From Komagataeibacter sp. FNDCR2 (GTDB lineage: Bacteria; Pseudomonadota; Alphaproteobacteria; Acetobacterales; Acetobacteraceae), in the NCBI RefSeq assembly GCF_021295395.1, contig NZ_JAIWOU010000001.1:1243001-1307000 (forward strand): a DNA stretch of 64,000 nt. The letters are read 5' to 3'. The translations under genes were made by a program, and so were the position numbers. Each line of letters opens with the position of its first letter. Position 1 is the stretch's first letter. The notes below the pieces were generated by a model. It was not told the DNA's origin. It worked only from the letters and a program-made list of their open reading frames with translations, and did not search any database. Of this stretch, positions 19,679-28,436 are shown piece by piece.

Positions 19679-20272
19679 TCACGGATGGGCCGCGCGCAGT
19701 TCCTTCAGGCCGGAGGGAATGGCGAACACGCTGTCCGCCTGCGGCGCGCGGGTCAGGGATGTGGCTTCCACCATGGCCCTGCCATCGCGGATCACCTCCA
19801 GCATCACGCCATCATCGGTGTAGCAGATCTCGCTGGGGCGCTGGTCGGTATCCTGTGTCTGCCACAGGGTGCAGGGCGTTCCCGCCACGGTGGAGACACC
19901 CGTGCGCAGCCAGTTTCCCTGTGCGCGCTGCCCCATCTGCACATTGGCCGCGCCGGGGGCGGGAATGACGGTCCGTACCTTCTGGTCGGCATTGACGACC
20001 GTGAGCGTGCCCGCGTGGTAATCGGTAATCATGTAGGTGCTGGCGTTACCGGGATCGACACGCTGCATCATCCGCCCGCTGGACCAGCGCATGCGCTGTG
20101 TCATGACCTCACGCGTGTCATGGGGCGGATAGATGGTGTAGGTCACATCCACATCGTTCTGCGGGGTGACGTAGGGCGTCTCCTCCGTTGCGGCGCGCGC
20201 GTGGCGCGCGCCCCCCGCCAACAGGCAGGCCGCCAGCAGGGCGTGGGCGCCTGCATGCGCAAATCGTGTCAC
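19679..20272 (-). CDS. Hypothetical exported protein, paralogue of the next gene upstream
   Basis: A 197-residue protein with a signal peptide (MTRFAHAGAHALLAACLLAG, cleavage after ARA) and no membrane segment after it. No named family is recognised. It resembles its upstream neighbour (20304-20993) throughout. Both share a start like DVxVxYxxxP, then RxDxP, then a valine/isoleucine strand with a LTVVNADQKV/VTIIINTQKV pair. Both also have VAGxxCTxW and a CxTxDGVxLEV/QEI motif that contains the second cysteine. The two cysteines may form a disulfide. The stop-to-start gap to the neighbour is 31 bases, so they are probably cotranscribed. Function is unknown. Confidence 0.78.
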   Translation of the reverse strand: MTRFAHAGAHALLAACLLAGGARHARAATEETPYVTPQNDVDVTYTIYPPHDTREVMTQRMRWSSGRMMQRVDPGNASTYMITDYHAGTLTVVNADQKVRTVIPAPGAANVQMGQRAQGNWLRTGVSTVAGTPCTLWQTQDTDQRPSEICYTDDGVMLEVIRDGRAMVEATSLTRAPQADSVFAIPSGLKELRAAHP

Positions 20273-20303
20273 TTCATGCGATCCTTCAAATCATGCGGCG
20301 GGT

Positions 20304-20993
20304 TCAGCCGCCATTGGGGTCCGTGGCCTTTGGCGCGGCGGTGCGGGGCGCGCCGGGCGGTGGGGGCGGATCAATCCTGCGGTAACCCGCCGGGGGCTGG
20401 AACATGCTGTCGGGGATCGGGCCGTAAACCACCTTCGTCGCCTCCAGCCGCCCCCGCAGCCCGTCACCATCCACCCCGATTTCCTGCAGCACCACGCCGT
20501 CCTCGGTCACGCAGGCGGTGGCGCCGCCCTGGTCGGTGGTGACATCCCACTGCGTGCAGGCCACGCCCGCCACCGTGGCGCTTCCCTTGCGCGCGAATGT
20601 CATGGACAGGTCGAGCAGGAAGGGATTGCGGATGCCATAGCGAGCATCGAGCTGGCTGTACACCTTCTGTGTATTGATGATGATGGTGACCTGGCGGCTC
20701 ATGCGGTTGAGAATCGTCTCGCCCATGCCCTGCGGGCTATCGATTCGCATGAGCCCGCCATTATACGCGAACCATGTGCGCACGGCCTTGGGTTCGGGCA
20801 CGCCATCGGGCTGCACGTTGTAATCCACCTGCACATCGCGTGTGGGGGTAAGCGGCGGGTGGATGGTGGAGGCGTCCTGCGCCATGGCCGCGCCACATCC
20901 CGACGCCACGGCCAGCAGCGCCGCCATCATGCCCAACGGCCCCCTGCCCTTTCCTGTCCGCCTGTGTCCGGGCCGGGCCGTTGCATGCTTCAT
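20304..20993 (-). CDS. Hypothetical exported protein, paralogue of the next gene downstream
   Basis: A 229-residue protein with a basic start and signal segment (GMMAALLAVASGCGAAMAQ). No named family is recognised. The mature part is similar in order and motifs to the 19679-20272 product, with matching cysteines in VAGVACTQW and TACVTEDG. It has a longer proline-rich C-terminus (PPPPPGAPR). I chose ATG 20993 because AGGAAGAAC stands just upstream. Longer versions from 21008 or a TTG at 21047 are possible. It follows aat by about 50 bases on the same strand and may share its transcript. The tandem arrangement suggests local duplication and divergence. Confidence 0.78.
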   Translation of the reverse strand: MKHATARPGHRRTGKGRGPLGMMAALLAVASGCGAAMAQDASTIHPPLTPTRDVQVDYNVQPDGVPEPKAVRTWFAYNGGLMRIDSPQGMGETILNRMSRQVTIIINTQKVYSQLDARYGIRNPFLLDLSMTFARKGSATVAGVACTQWDVTTDQGGATACVTEDGVVLQEIGVDGDGLRGRLEATKVVYGPIPDSMFQPPAGYRRIDPPPPPGAPRTAAPKATDPNGG

Positions 20994-21043
20994 TACGTTC
21001 TTCCTCATACCTGCCCGTACGGAACCCTGCATCGGCGGGGCTG

Positions 21044-21721
21044 TCAACCGCCCGCGCCCTCCGCCGCGCGCAGGGCGCGGATCGCGCCATCCAGTTCCGT
21101 CGCGCTGTCATTTCCAATCCACCGGGCCTTTTGCTCCACCGCGTGGCGCAGCAGCCGCATGTACTGGCCTACCGGAATTTCGGTTCCGCCAAAACTGGCA
21201 AGATGCTCGGTGCCGAACTGCGTATCGAGCAGGGTAAACCCGCCCAGGCGCAGCCGGGCCACCAGATGCACCAGCGCCACCTTGGACGCATCGCGCATGC
21301 GGCTGAACATGCTCTCCCCAAAAAAGGCCTGCCCGATCGCCACGCCATACAGGCCGCCCACCAGCCTGCCCTCATGCCAGGATTCCACGCTATGGGCGCA
21401 GCCCATGGTGTGAAGCTGGCAGAACAGGTCACGTATGCGCGGGCTGATCCATGTCTTCTCGCGCCCCGGCGCGGGTTCGGCGCAGCCATCCATGACGGCG
21501 GGAAAATCCCGGTCCGTCACCACGGTAAAACGGGGGGAAAGCACGGTGCGCATAAGCCGCCGCGAAAGGTGGAAGCCATCCAGCGGCAGGATGCCGCGCC
21601 ATTCGGGACAGAACCATTCCAGTTCATCGGAGCGCGCGTCGGGCGCCATGGGGAACAGGCCGCCCCTGTAGGCGGCCAGCATAAGTTCCGGCGTAAGGGG
21701 AACCGTCTCTTGACCCGTCAT
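21044..21721 (-). CDS. aat: Leucyl/phenylalanyl-tRNA--protein transferase
   Basis: A 225-residue enzyme of the N-end rule pathway. It moves Leu or Phe from tRNA to proteins with N-terminal Lys or Arg, marking them for ClpS/ClpAP. Signature segments are present: [29 protein letters not shown], then [18 protein letters not shown] and [16 protein letters not shown]. The length is typical. Its partner genes clpS and clpA are also in this window near 48-51 kb. The N-terminal ATG at 21721 lacks a strong ribosome site, but the family alignment supports it. Confidence 0.95.
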   Translation of the reverse strand: MTGQETVPLTPELMLAAYRGGLFPMAPDARSDELEWFCPEWRGILPLDGFHLSRRLMRTVLSPRFTVVTDRDFPAVMDGCAEPAPGREKTWISPRIRDLFCQLHTMGCAHSVESWHEGRLVGGLYGVAIGQAFFGESMFSRMRDASKVALVHLVARLRLGGFTLLDTQFGTEHLASFGGTEIPVGQYMRLLRHAVEQKARWIGNDSATELDGAIRALRAAEGAGG

Positions 21722-21806
21722 GTTCTTCGGATAACCCTTTCACATGCATTTTCAGCCATGGCCATCATGCCATGGCCCCGTTTCCCGGCAGGAGAAATCA
21801 CCTTCC

Positions 21807-22784
21807 ATGTCCCCTACGTCCCGTCCCCGCCTGCTGCTGGTCCAGCGCCAGACCGGCCCCGTCATGCAGCGCATCGAACAGAGTTTTAACATATCCCCCG
21901 TGCCGGACCACAAGCTGACGAGCCGCGAACTGCTGGACATGGCGCGCGCGTTCCAGCCGCAGGCCATCATGACCGCGACCGGCCTGCCACTGCGCGGCGA
22001 TGACGTGGCCCAGTTGCCCGACAGCGTGAAGGTGGTGGCCACCGTCAGCGTCGGCACCGACCATCTGGATATTCCGGCCCTGCATGCCCGTGGCATCATC
22101 GTCACCAACACGCCCGATGTGCTGACCGAATGCAATGCCGACCTCGCGCTCCTGCTCATGCTGGCGGCCGCCCGGCGCGCGGGGGAATACACCACCCTCA
22201 TGCGCGCGGGGTGGGGGCGTGGGCTGGCCATGGATGAAATGCTGGGCACGCGCATAAGCGGCAAGCGGCTGGGTATCGTGGGCATGGGCCGCATCGGCCG
22301 GGCCGTGGCCCGCCGCGCGCGCGGGTTCGATATGAAGGTGATGTATTCCAACCGCCGCCGCCTGCCCGCCGACCAGGAAGCGGGAGCGACCTATTTCGGC
22401 ACCCTGACCGACATGCTGCCGCATTGCGATATCCTGACCCTGCACCTGCCCGCCAGCCCGCAGACGGATGGCATGATCAACGCCGACCTGCTGGGCCGCC
22501 TGCCGCGCGGAGCCATTTTCGTCAATGCGGCACGCGGCGCGCTGGTGGACGAGGACGCGCTGATCGCCGCCCTGCGTAGCGGCCAGCTTGGCGCGGCAGG
22601 GCTGGATGTCTTCCGCAACGAGCCCAATCCCGACCCGCGCTTCCTGGAACTGCCCAACGTGTTCCTGACCCCCCATGTGGGAAGCGCTACCGTCGAGACG
22701 CGCACCGACATGGGCATGCTGGCGGTCGATAACGTGGAAGCCGTGCTGAACGGTCGCGCGGCCCCCACCCCCGTCAGCGCCTGA
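21807..22784 (+). CDS. D-isomer-specific 2-hydroxyacid dehydrogenase (glyoxylate/hydroxypyruvate reductase-like)
   Basis: A 325-residue cytosolic oxidoreductase. The NAD(P)-binding motif GIVGMGRIGRAVARRARGF is near the middle. The catalytic signature follows: the Arg in VNAARGALVDEDAL, the Glu in FRNEPNPDP and the His in LTPHVGSAT. The order and length fit D-2-hydroxyacid dehydrogenases acting on glyoxylate or hydroxypyruvate. ATG 21807 follows CAGGAGAAATC. An upstream in-frame ATG at 21744 adds residues unlike the family. Substrate specificity and cofactor choice cannot be read with confidence. A small membrane protein gene follows 23 bases downstream. Confidence 0.9.
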   Translation: MSPTSRPRLLLVQRQTGPVMQRIEQSFNISPVPDHKLTSRELLDMARAFQPQAIMTATGLPLRGDDVAQLPDSVKVVATVSVGTDHLDIPALHARGIIVTNTPDVLTECNADLALLLMLAAARRAGEYTTLMRAGWGRGLAMDEMLGTRISGKRLGIVGMGRIGRAVARRARGFDMKVMYSNRRRLPADQEAGATYFGTLTDMLPHCDILTLHLPASPQTDGMINADLLGRLPRGAIFVNAARGALVDEDALIAALRSGQLGAAGLDVFRNEPNPDPRFLELPNVFLTPHVGSATVETRTDMGMLAVDNVEAVLNGRAAPTPVSA

Positions 22785-22807
22785 TCCGGCCAGAAGGAGT
22801 GACGGCC

Positions 22808-22996
22808 ATGGGACCACCGGGTGTTTTCGCCCTGTTCGCGCTGACCACCCTCATCCTTCAGGGGGTGGCGCCCCATATGGGCGGCGCATGGCGCACGTTG
22901 ACGGGATTTTACGTCATATTCGCGCTGGGCAGCGTGCTGCTTGAGTTCCTGAGCACCCTCAGGCCCGCGCGCCCCGTGCCGGGCGCGAAGGAATAG
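22808..22996 (+). CDS. Small hypothetical membrane protein
   Basis: A 62-residue protein with two likely membrane helices (VFALFALTTLILQGVAP and LTGFYVIFALGSVLLEFLS) and a short basic tail. ATG 22808 follows AGAAGGAG at about eight bases, a strong ribosome site. It lies close behind the 2-hydroxyacid dehydrogenase and is probably in the same transcript. No family is recognised, so no function is proposed. Confidence 0.65.
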   Translation: MGPPGVFALFALTTLILQGVAPHMGGAWRTLTGFYVIFALGSVLLEFLSTLRPARPVPGAKE

Positions 22997-23051
22997 GGCC
23001 TGATCCGCAGGCAGGCAGGGATGGCAAAATCAATCCCTGCCGTGGCGTTCG

Positions 23052-23900
23052 TCAGCCTTCGCTGGCCTGTGCCGCCGCATGGGCCTTGAGATCCGCCGCC
23101 GTGCGGCGGACTTCCGGCCCGTATTCACGCTCAAGCCGCCGGATGGTGAAATGCGCCTGCGCCACGGCGCGGTAATGGGACAGGAACGCCGCGTTGAGCG
23201 AGGCCCCGCACAGCGCACCGGCCACCGGCATCATCTGCAATGCGAATTTGCGTGACAGGCCCAGCCCGTAATGGGTCGCGACCTCGCTGACCAGCATGAT
23301 GACGGGGCGGCCACGCAGCATGGCGCGGGCCGAGAAATAACCAAGCTCGCTATCTTCCCCCGGCCCTGTGGCCTTGCCCCCGAACGGGAAGGCCCGCAGG
23401 GCGAAAACCTCCAGACAGGCGGCGCGCGCGTCTTCGCGTGAAAGATCCTCGCCCTGTTCACGGGCGATGCGGGCGATCTCCCGCATGATGGTCAGCGTGG
23501 TGAAGCTCACATCGGCCACCAGCCCGGGCAGGCCGGTAAAGCCGCCCACGGCGCCCGATACGGTCACCGCCGCCCTGACCGCCGGATCCCGCCACGTGGT
23601 CCCGCCGCCCGGCGTGGCCGAGACATCGTGCGGGCGGTCCATGCCGATGACGGCGATGTTGAACGCGCGCGAGATGGCCGTCTCCGTCGCGGATTGCAGG
23701 CGGGCCTGAAGGGCGGGCGCCAGACCGAGCGTGCGCATGCCCAGCATGGCCGCCTGCCCCACCGCGCCGCCCATGAGGTCGGCAAGGCGCACCAGCACGC
23801 CGCGCCCCGTCTCGACCCGTTCCAGCGCCTGCTGGAGTTCGGTAATACACGCGCTGTCCAGCGTCAGCGGTGCCAGTTCGTTTGAGGAACCTGCACTCAT
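23052..23900 (-). CDS. EcsC-family protein
   Basis: A 282-residue protein matching the EcsC family, whose name comes from a gene in the Bacillus ecs ABC transporter operon. It has hydrophobic, alanine-rich segments (VSGAVGGFTGLPGLVADVSF) that may associate with the membrane. The C-terminal family features include FALQMMPVAGALCGASLNAAFL and a trailing basic helix. There is no ABC transporter next to it. Members occur widely in bacteria without a settled biochemical role. The start at 23900 has no strong competitor. Confidence 0.8.
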   Translation of the reverse strand: MSAGSSNELAPLTLDSACITELQQALERVETGRGVLVRLADLMGGAVGQAAMLGMRTLGLAPALQARLQSATETAISRAFNIAVIGMDRPHDVSATPGGGTTWRDPAVRAAVTVSGAVGGFTGLPGLVADVSFTTLTIMREIARIAREQGEDLSREDARAACLEVFALRAFPFGGKATGPGEDSELGYFSARAMLRGRPVIMLVSEVATHYGLGLSRKFALQMMPVAGALCGASLNAAFLSHYRAVAQAHFTIRRLEREYGPEVRRTAADLKAHAAAQASEG

Positions 23901-24082
23901 TACAATGCCCTTCGCCTGATCTTCCGTAACAGTCCGGACCGGCCCGCCCGCGCCCCGTCGTGACGGGATGCATGTGGGGGCCGGTCGCTACGCCCATGCG
24001 GCAGTTCCCACCGTTTCAGCACCATGATGCCCGTCTTGCAATGCGCATCACCGTACCTGCTGGCATGAAACGCCTGCCGCCA

Positions 24083-24496
24083 TTAGCTGTTCCAGCCGCC
24101 CATCGCGCATAGATGCCGCCAGTGCGCGTCCGAAACCGGCACGACGGACAGCCGCGACTGACGGACCAGCGCCAGATCCGCCAGCGCGGGATCGGCCTTG
24201 ATGGCCGCGAGCGTGACCGGGCGCGGCATGGGGCCGATGGCGCGTACATCCACGCAGACCCATCTGCCGTCATCCGCCGTGGGGTCCGGGTAGGCGGCGC
24301 ACGCCACCTCGACCACACCCACGATCTCACGCCCCACATTGGAATGATAGAAAAAGGCCCGGTCCCCCACCGCCATGGCGGCGAGGTTCTTTTTCGCCTG
24401 GTGGTTGCGCACGCCCGTCCAGGGTTCCACGCCGTTTGCAACCTGCTCGGACCATGAAAAGGCGTCCGGCTCGGACTTGATCAGCCAGTAGGCCAT
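24083..24496 (-). CDS. EVE domain protein
   Basis: A 137-residue single-domain EVE protein. This PUA-like fold is thought to bind modified bases in nucleic acid. The start MAYWLIKSEPDAFSW and the following WTGVRNHQAKKNLAAM and AFFYHSNVGREIVGVVEV are diagnostic. ATG 24496 is chosen because it begins the conserved fold and follows a GGAG within the preceding yciI stop region. The two genes are 11 bases apart and likely cotranscribed. Its target in this organism is unknown. Confidence 0.92.
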   Translation of the reverse strand: MAYWLIKSEPDAFSWSEQVANGVEPWTGVRNHQAKKNLAAMAVGDRAFFYHSNVGREIVGVVEVACAAYPDPTADDGRWVCVDVRAIGPMPRPVTLAAIKADPALADLALVRQSRLSVVPVSDAHWRHLCAMGGWNS

Positions 24497-24507
24497 GACC
24501 GTCTTTT

Positions 24508-24801
24508 TCACTCCACCCGCATGCAATCACGAAAAACTGAACGGAACGGGCGGATCACGACGCTCTCGAACAGTTCCACCTTGGCGTACGGGTCTTCCGC
24601 CGCGAAGCCCTCGGCCGCGGCGCGGTCGGCCACATCGACCACCAGCAGGCTGCCACAGGGGCGGTTTTCCGCGTCCAGCAGCGGGCCACCATGCACCAGA
24701 TGCTGTTTCCACCGCTCAAGATAGGCCAGATGGCGTTCACGCGTGGCCTTGCGGGTTTCAAAGCAGCCGGGTTTATCCGTGCAAACGATGGCGAACAGCA
24801 T
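24508..24801 (-). CDS. YciI-family protein
   Basis: A 97-residue protein of the YciI family, a small ferredoxin-like fold related to dehydrochlorinase-type proteins. The features are MLFAIVCTDKPGC, a conserved His-containing helix (RERHLAYLERW), and the late ...AEDPYAKVELFESVVIRPF. ATG 24801 is preceded by GGAGGAGAAAAC, an ideal ribosome site, so longer starts upstream can be dismissed. It is followed by the EVE gene. Family fit is strong; the catalytic role is not known. Confidence 0.92.
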   Translation of the reverse strand: MLFAIVCTDKPGCFETRKATRERHLAYLERWKQHLVHGGPLLDAENRPCGSLLVVDVADRAAAEGFAAEDPYAKVELFESVVIRPFRSVFRDCMRVE

Positions 24802-24917
24802 GTTTTCTCCTCCTTGGGCGGGACCGTACCATGATGGGACAGGACTGGCCGTGTCTTTTTTAACGCGATAGTGTAGAGCAGCAAAACGCCAGCCCCTACC
24901 CGACAGCGGGCCATGGT

Positions 24918-25772
24918 ATGATTTTTCTCGACCGTTTTCATCGCAGGGACACGACCCCCGGCACGGATGGATCAACCTTGAACGCAACGCAAAGCCTGAC
25001 CGCACGAACCGGCAACCTTTTCCACCGCTATGCCAATCCGGGGCGTTTCCTGCGCATGGGGGCACGGCTGCAGCCATGGCTGACATGGCCCGCCCTGATC
25101 CTGTCCGCCGCCGGGATCGCGTGGGGGCTGTTCTTCTCCCCCGCCGACTGGCAGCAGGGCGACAGCGTGCGCATCATGTACGTGCATGTGCCGACCGCAT
25201 GGCTGGCATCTTCCGGTTACATGGGCATTGCCATCTGCTCCGTGCTGTCGCTTGTCTGGCGGCACCCGCTGGCGGATCTGGCGGCGGTTGAGATCGGGCC
25301 GGTGGGCGCGGCCATCACGGCCGTATGCCTTGCCACCGGCTCGCTCTGGGGCAAGCCGATGTGGGGTACGTGGTGGGTATGGGATGCACGGCTGACCTCG
25401 GTCCTGGTGCTGTTTTTCCTGTATCTGGGCCATATCGCGCTGATCCGCGCGTTCGACGAACCGCAGCGTGGCTACCGGGCCGCCGCCATTCTGGGGCTGG
25501 CCGGGGCCATTGACCTGCCCATCATCAAATTCAGCGTGCAGTGGTGGAACACCCTGCACCAGCCCGACAGCATCACCGTGACCGGCGCGCCGACCATGTC
25601 CACCTCCATGCTGTGGCCGCTCGGGCTGACCACGCTGGGCTTCACGCTGGGCTTTGGCGCGATCGTGCTGGCCCGCCTGCGCGCCGCCGTGATGGAAAGC
25701 CGCGTGCGCACGATCCTGGCCGCCAACCGGGGCCGCCAGTCCGCCCCCCAGCATGACGGTACCGCCCGATGA
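24918..25772 (+). CDS. ccmC: Cytochrome c maturation protein CcmC
   Basis: An integral membrane haem-handling protein that, in the system I pathway, presents haem for attachment to CcmE. The tryptophan-rich motif is visible (GTWWVWDARLTS), with flanking conserved histidines in MYVHVPTAWLA and WWNTLHQPDSI. About six membrane helices are expected. The 284-residue length includes about 40 extra N-terminal residues. The ATG at 24918 lacks a ribosome site and a TTG at 24978 is an alternative, so the true start is uncertain. No ccmA or ccmB precedes it. The stop overlaps ccmD (ATGA). Confidence 0.93.
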   Translation: MIFLDRFHRRDTTPGTDGSTLNATQSLTARTGNLFHRYANPGRFLRMGARLQPWLTWPALILSAAGIAWGLFFSPADWQQGDSVRIMYVHVPTAWLASSGYMGIAICSVLSLVWRHPLADLAAVEIGPVGAAITAVCLATGSLWGKPMWGTWWVWDARLTSVLVLFFLYLGHIALIRAFDEPQRGYRAAAILGLAGAIDLPIIKFSVQWWNTLHQPDSITVTGAPTMSTSMLWPLGLTTLGFTLGFGAIVLARLRAAVMESRVRTILAANRGRQSAPQHDGTAR

Positions 25773-25918
25773 CCCATCTGCCCTATATCGTGGCCGCCTA
25801 CGGCCTGACCATTGGCGTCGCCATGATCCTGTCGGTCAATGCCGCGCTCCGGCTGCGCCGGGCGCGCGCACGTCTGGCCGCCATTGAACAGCCCGGCCGG
25901 ACACGCCAGCCGTCATGA
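25769..25918 (+). CDS. ccmD: Cytochrome c maturation protein CcmD (haem exporter small subunit)
   Basis: A 49-residue membrane protein that is easily missed. It begins MTHLPYIVAAYGLTIGVAMI, a single helix, and continues with a basic segment (RLRRARARLAAIEQ). The pattern of an N-terminal Tyr near the helix and a basic cytoplasmic tail is typical of CcmD, which helps release holo-CcmE from CcmC. It overlaps ccmC upstream and ccmE downstream by four bases each. Position, size and sequence together make the call firm. Confidence 0.9.
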   Translation: MTHLPYIVAAYGLTIGVAMILSVNAALRLRRARARLAAIEQPGRTRQPS

Positions 25919-26448
25919 CCCGCAAGAGCCGACGCCTGTGGCTGGTGATTGCGTGCATGATCGGGCTTGGATCCGCCGCCGCCCTGACCCTCAATGCCTT
26001 TTCATCCAATATCGTGTTCTTTATGGCGCCCTCACAGGTGCGCGCGAAGGCGCCGCCGCCCGACCGCACGATCCGCCTTGGCGGCATGGTGGTGGCGGGC
26101 AGCGTGCGGCGTGAAACGGTCAAGAATTCTCCCGTCGCCATATTCGACGTGACCGACGGACAGGCCGCCGTGACCGTGCGTTACGAAGGTATCCTTCCCG
26201 ACCTGTTCCGTGAGGGGCAGAGCGTGGTGGCCGTGGGCACCGTCAACCATGACGGCACGTTCCGCGCGAGTGAGGTCCTGGCCAAGCACGACGAGACCTA
26301 CATGCCCAAGGAAGTGGCCGAGGAACTGCGCCGCAGCGGCAAGTGGGATCCCCGCTTCGGCAAGGCGCCCGACGCCGCGAGCTGGAACACCATGACCGCC
26401 GCGGACGCCGCGAAAAAACCGGCCACCCCGACACCTGACGGAAACTGA
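25915..26448 (+). CDS. ccmE: Cytochrome c maturation haem chaperone CcmE
   Basis: A 177-residue periplasmic haem carrier anchored by an N-terminal helix (WLVIACMIGLGSAAALTL). The beta-barrel OB-fold follows, with the haem-binding motif in LAKHDETYMP. His125 is the expected covalent haem ligand and Tyr129 the conserved partner. The tail after about residue 140 is flexible and rich in Ala, Lys and Pro. It overlaps ccmD by ATGA and precedes ccmF by eight bases. Confidence 0.95.
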   Translation: MTRKSRRLWLVIACMIGLGSAAALTLNAFSSNIVFFMAPSQVRAKAPPPDRTIRLGGMVVAGSVRRETVKNSPVAIFDVTDGQAAVTVRYEGILPDLFREGQSVVAVGTVNHDGTFRASEVLAKHDETYMPKEVAEELRRSGKWDPRFGKAPDAASWNTMTAADAAKKPATPTPDGN

Positions 26449-26456
26449 CATCCGCG

Positions 26457-28436
26457 ATGAACCCGGAACTTGGAAATTTTGCGCTGGCGCTGGCCTGCTG
26501 CATGGCCGCCGGACAGGCCACCCTGCCGCTGATCGGCGCGAACCGGCGTGACGCTCGCCTCATGGCGCTGGCCCCCGCGCTGGCGGTGGGGCAGATGCTG
26601 GCCCTGCTCACGTCGTTTGCCTGCCTGATCCACGCCGCCATCACCAACGATTTTTCGGTGCAGAACGTGGCCGCCAACAGCGCGGTCAGCAAGCCGCTGC
26701 TGTACAAGATCACGGGCGTATGGGGTAACCATGAAGGCTCGGTGCTGTTATGGGCGCTGATCCTGTCGGTATGTGGCGGCGCCGTGGCGCTGTTCGGGCG
26801 CAACCTGCCCACCGCCCTGCAGGCGCGCGTCATTGCCGTGCTGGGCGGCGTGGCGGCGGGGTTCGAACTGTTCTGCCTGACCACGTCCAACCCGTTCGCC
26901 CGCGTCTGGCCCGCGCCGCTGGATGGGCAGGGGATGAACCCGCTGCTGCAGGATCCCGGCCTCGCCTTCCACCCGCCCATTCTCTACACCGGCTATGTCG
27001 GCTTTGCCGTGCCCTTCGCCTTCGCCATCGCCGCCCTGATGGAGGGGCGGGTGGACGCGGCATGGGGCCGGTGGGTGCGGCCATGGGCGGTGGCGGCATG
27101 GTGCTTTCTGACCTGCGGCATCGCCATGGGGTCGTGGTGGTCGTACTACGTGCTGGGCTGGGGGGGCTACTGGTTCTGGGATCCGGTGGAAAACGCCTCC
27201 CTCATCCCGTGGCTGACGGGAACCGCGCTGGTGCATTCCGCCATCGTGGTGGAAAAGCGCGAGGCGCTGAAGATCTGGACCGTGCTGCTGGCCATCGGCA
27301 CCTTCTCGTTCTCGCTTTCCGGCACCTTCCTGGTGCGTTCGGGCATTCTCAATTCCGTGCATGCCTTTGCCAATGATCCCGCGCGCGGCGTGTTCATACT
27401 GGGCCTGCTGGCGGTGGTGATTGGCGGTTCGCTGCTGCTGTTCGCCATCCGCGCGCCCCAGCTCACCACCGGCGGGCTGTTCGCCCCCCTCTCGCGGGAG
27501 GGGCTGCTGGTGCTGAACAACATCCTGCTGTGTTCCATCTGCGCGGTGGTGCTGACGGGCACGATGTATCCGCCCTTCATGTCGCTGCTGTTTGGCAAGA
27601 CCATTTCCGTTGGCAAGCCCTTCTTCGACGCCACGACCATTCCGCTGGCCATCCCGCTTATGGTGTTCATGGGGTTTGGCCCGATGGTGCCGTGGAAACG
27701 CGCGCAGATGTGGCCGGTGCTGCGCCGCCTGTGGTGGGCGGCGTGCCTGTCACTGCTGGCGCTGGCCGTCGCGACCTTCCGGATGCGTGAAATCCTGCCG
27801 GCGCTGGCCAGTGCGGGGGCGGTGTGGGTGATCGCGAGCAGCGTGGCCGATATTGTCAATCGCCTGCGCCTGTTCCGCCAGCCGCTTGCGCAGAGCTGGC
27901 AGCGCGCCCGTGGCCTGCCGCGCGCGGTGTTTGGCGCAGCGATCGCCCATGCGGGTGTCGGCATTACGGTGCTGGGCATTGCGGGCATGTCGCAGGCCGC
28001 GCACCGCATTGTGGAGGTGCGCGTCGGCCAGAGCGAGATGCTGGCGGGCGATAGCTGGACCCTGACCGAGGTCCACCCCGCGCAGGGCCCCAATTACACC
28101 GCGCTGGTCGCCACCATCGAGGTACGCCACGATGGCAGGCTGGTCACCACGCTCCACCCATCCAAACGCACGTTTCCCAGCCAGCACCAGACCACGACGG
28201 AAGTGGCGATCCATACCAATCTCATGGCCGACATCTACGGCGTGCTGGGCGACAGGCATGGCAGCGATGCCGACCCCACCTATGTGCTGCGGCTGCATTA
28301 CAACCCGCTGGCCCCGTGGATGTGGCTGGGGGGGCTGGTCATGGCGTTTGGCGGCGCGCTTTCCCTTTCCGACCGGCGGGTGCGCGTGGGCGCGCCGCGC
28401 CGGGCGAAGACGGCTGACATGATGGTGGCACGATGA
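26457..28436 (+). CDS. ccmF: Cytochrome c haem lyase subunit CcmF
   Basis: A 659-residue polytopic membrane protein of the haem ligation complex with CcmH and CcmI. The periplasmic WWD domain is present (WGGYWFWDPVENASLIPWL), as are conserved His-containing segments (GNHEGSVLLWALIL, FHPPILYTGYVG, LVHSAIVVEKREAL). The C-terminal periplasmic region and last helix have normal length. It overlaps ccmG by ATGA. Ribosome site and start (MNPELGNFAL) are consistent with the family. Confidence 0.96.
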   Translation: MNPELGNFALALACCMAAGQATLPLIGANRRDARLMALAPALAVGQMLALLTSFACLIHAAITNDFSVQNVAANSAVSKPLLYKITGVWGNHEGSVLLWALILSVCGGAVALFGRNLPTALQARVIAVLGGVAAGFELFCLTTSNPFARVWPAPLDGQGMNPLLQDPGLAFHPPILYTGYVGFAVPFAFAIAALMEGRVDAAWGRWVRPWAVAAWCFLTCGIAMGSWWSYYVLGWGGYWFWDPVENASLIPWLTGTALVHSAIVVEKREALKIWTVLLAIGTFSFSLSGTFLVRSGILNSVHAFANDPARGVFILGLLAVVIGGSLLLFAIRAPQLTTGGLFAPLSREGLLVLNNILLCSICAVVLTGTMYPPFMSLLFGKTISVGKPFFDATTIPLAIPLMVFMGFGPMVPWKRAQMWPVLRRLWWAACLSLLALAVATFRMREILPALASAGAVWVIASSVADIVNRLRLFRQPLAQSWQRARGLPRAVFGAAIAHAGVGITVLGIAGMSQAAHRIVEVRVGQSEMLAGDSWTLTEVHPAQGPNYTALVATIEVRHDGRLVTTLHPSKRTFPSQHQTTTEVAIHTNLMADIYGVLGDRHGSDADPTYVLRLHYNPLAPWMWLGGLVMAFGGALSLSDRRVRVGAPRRAKTADMMVAR

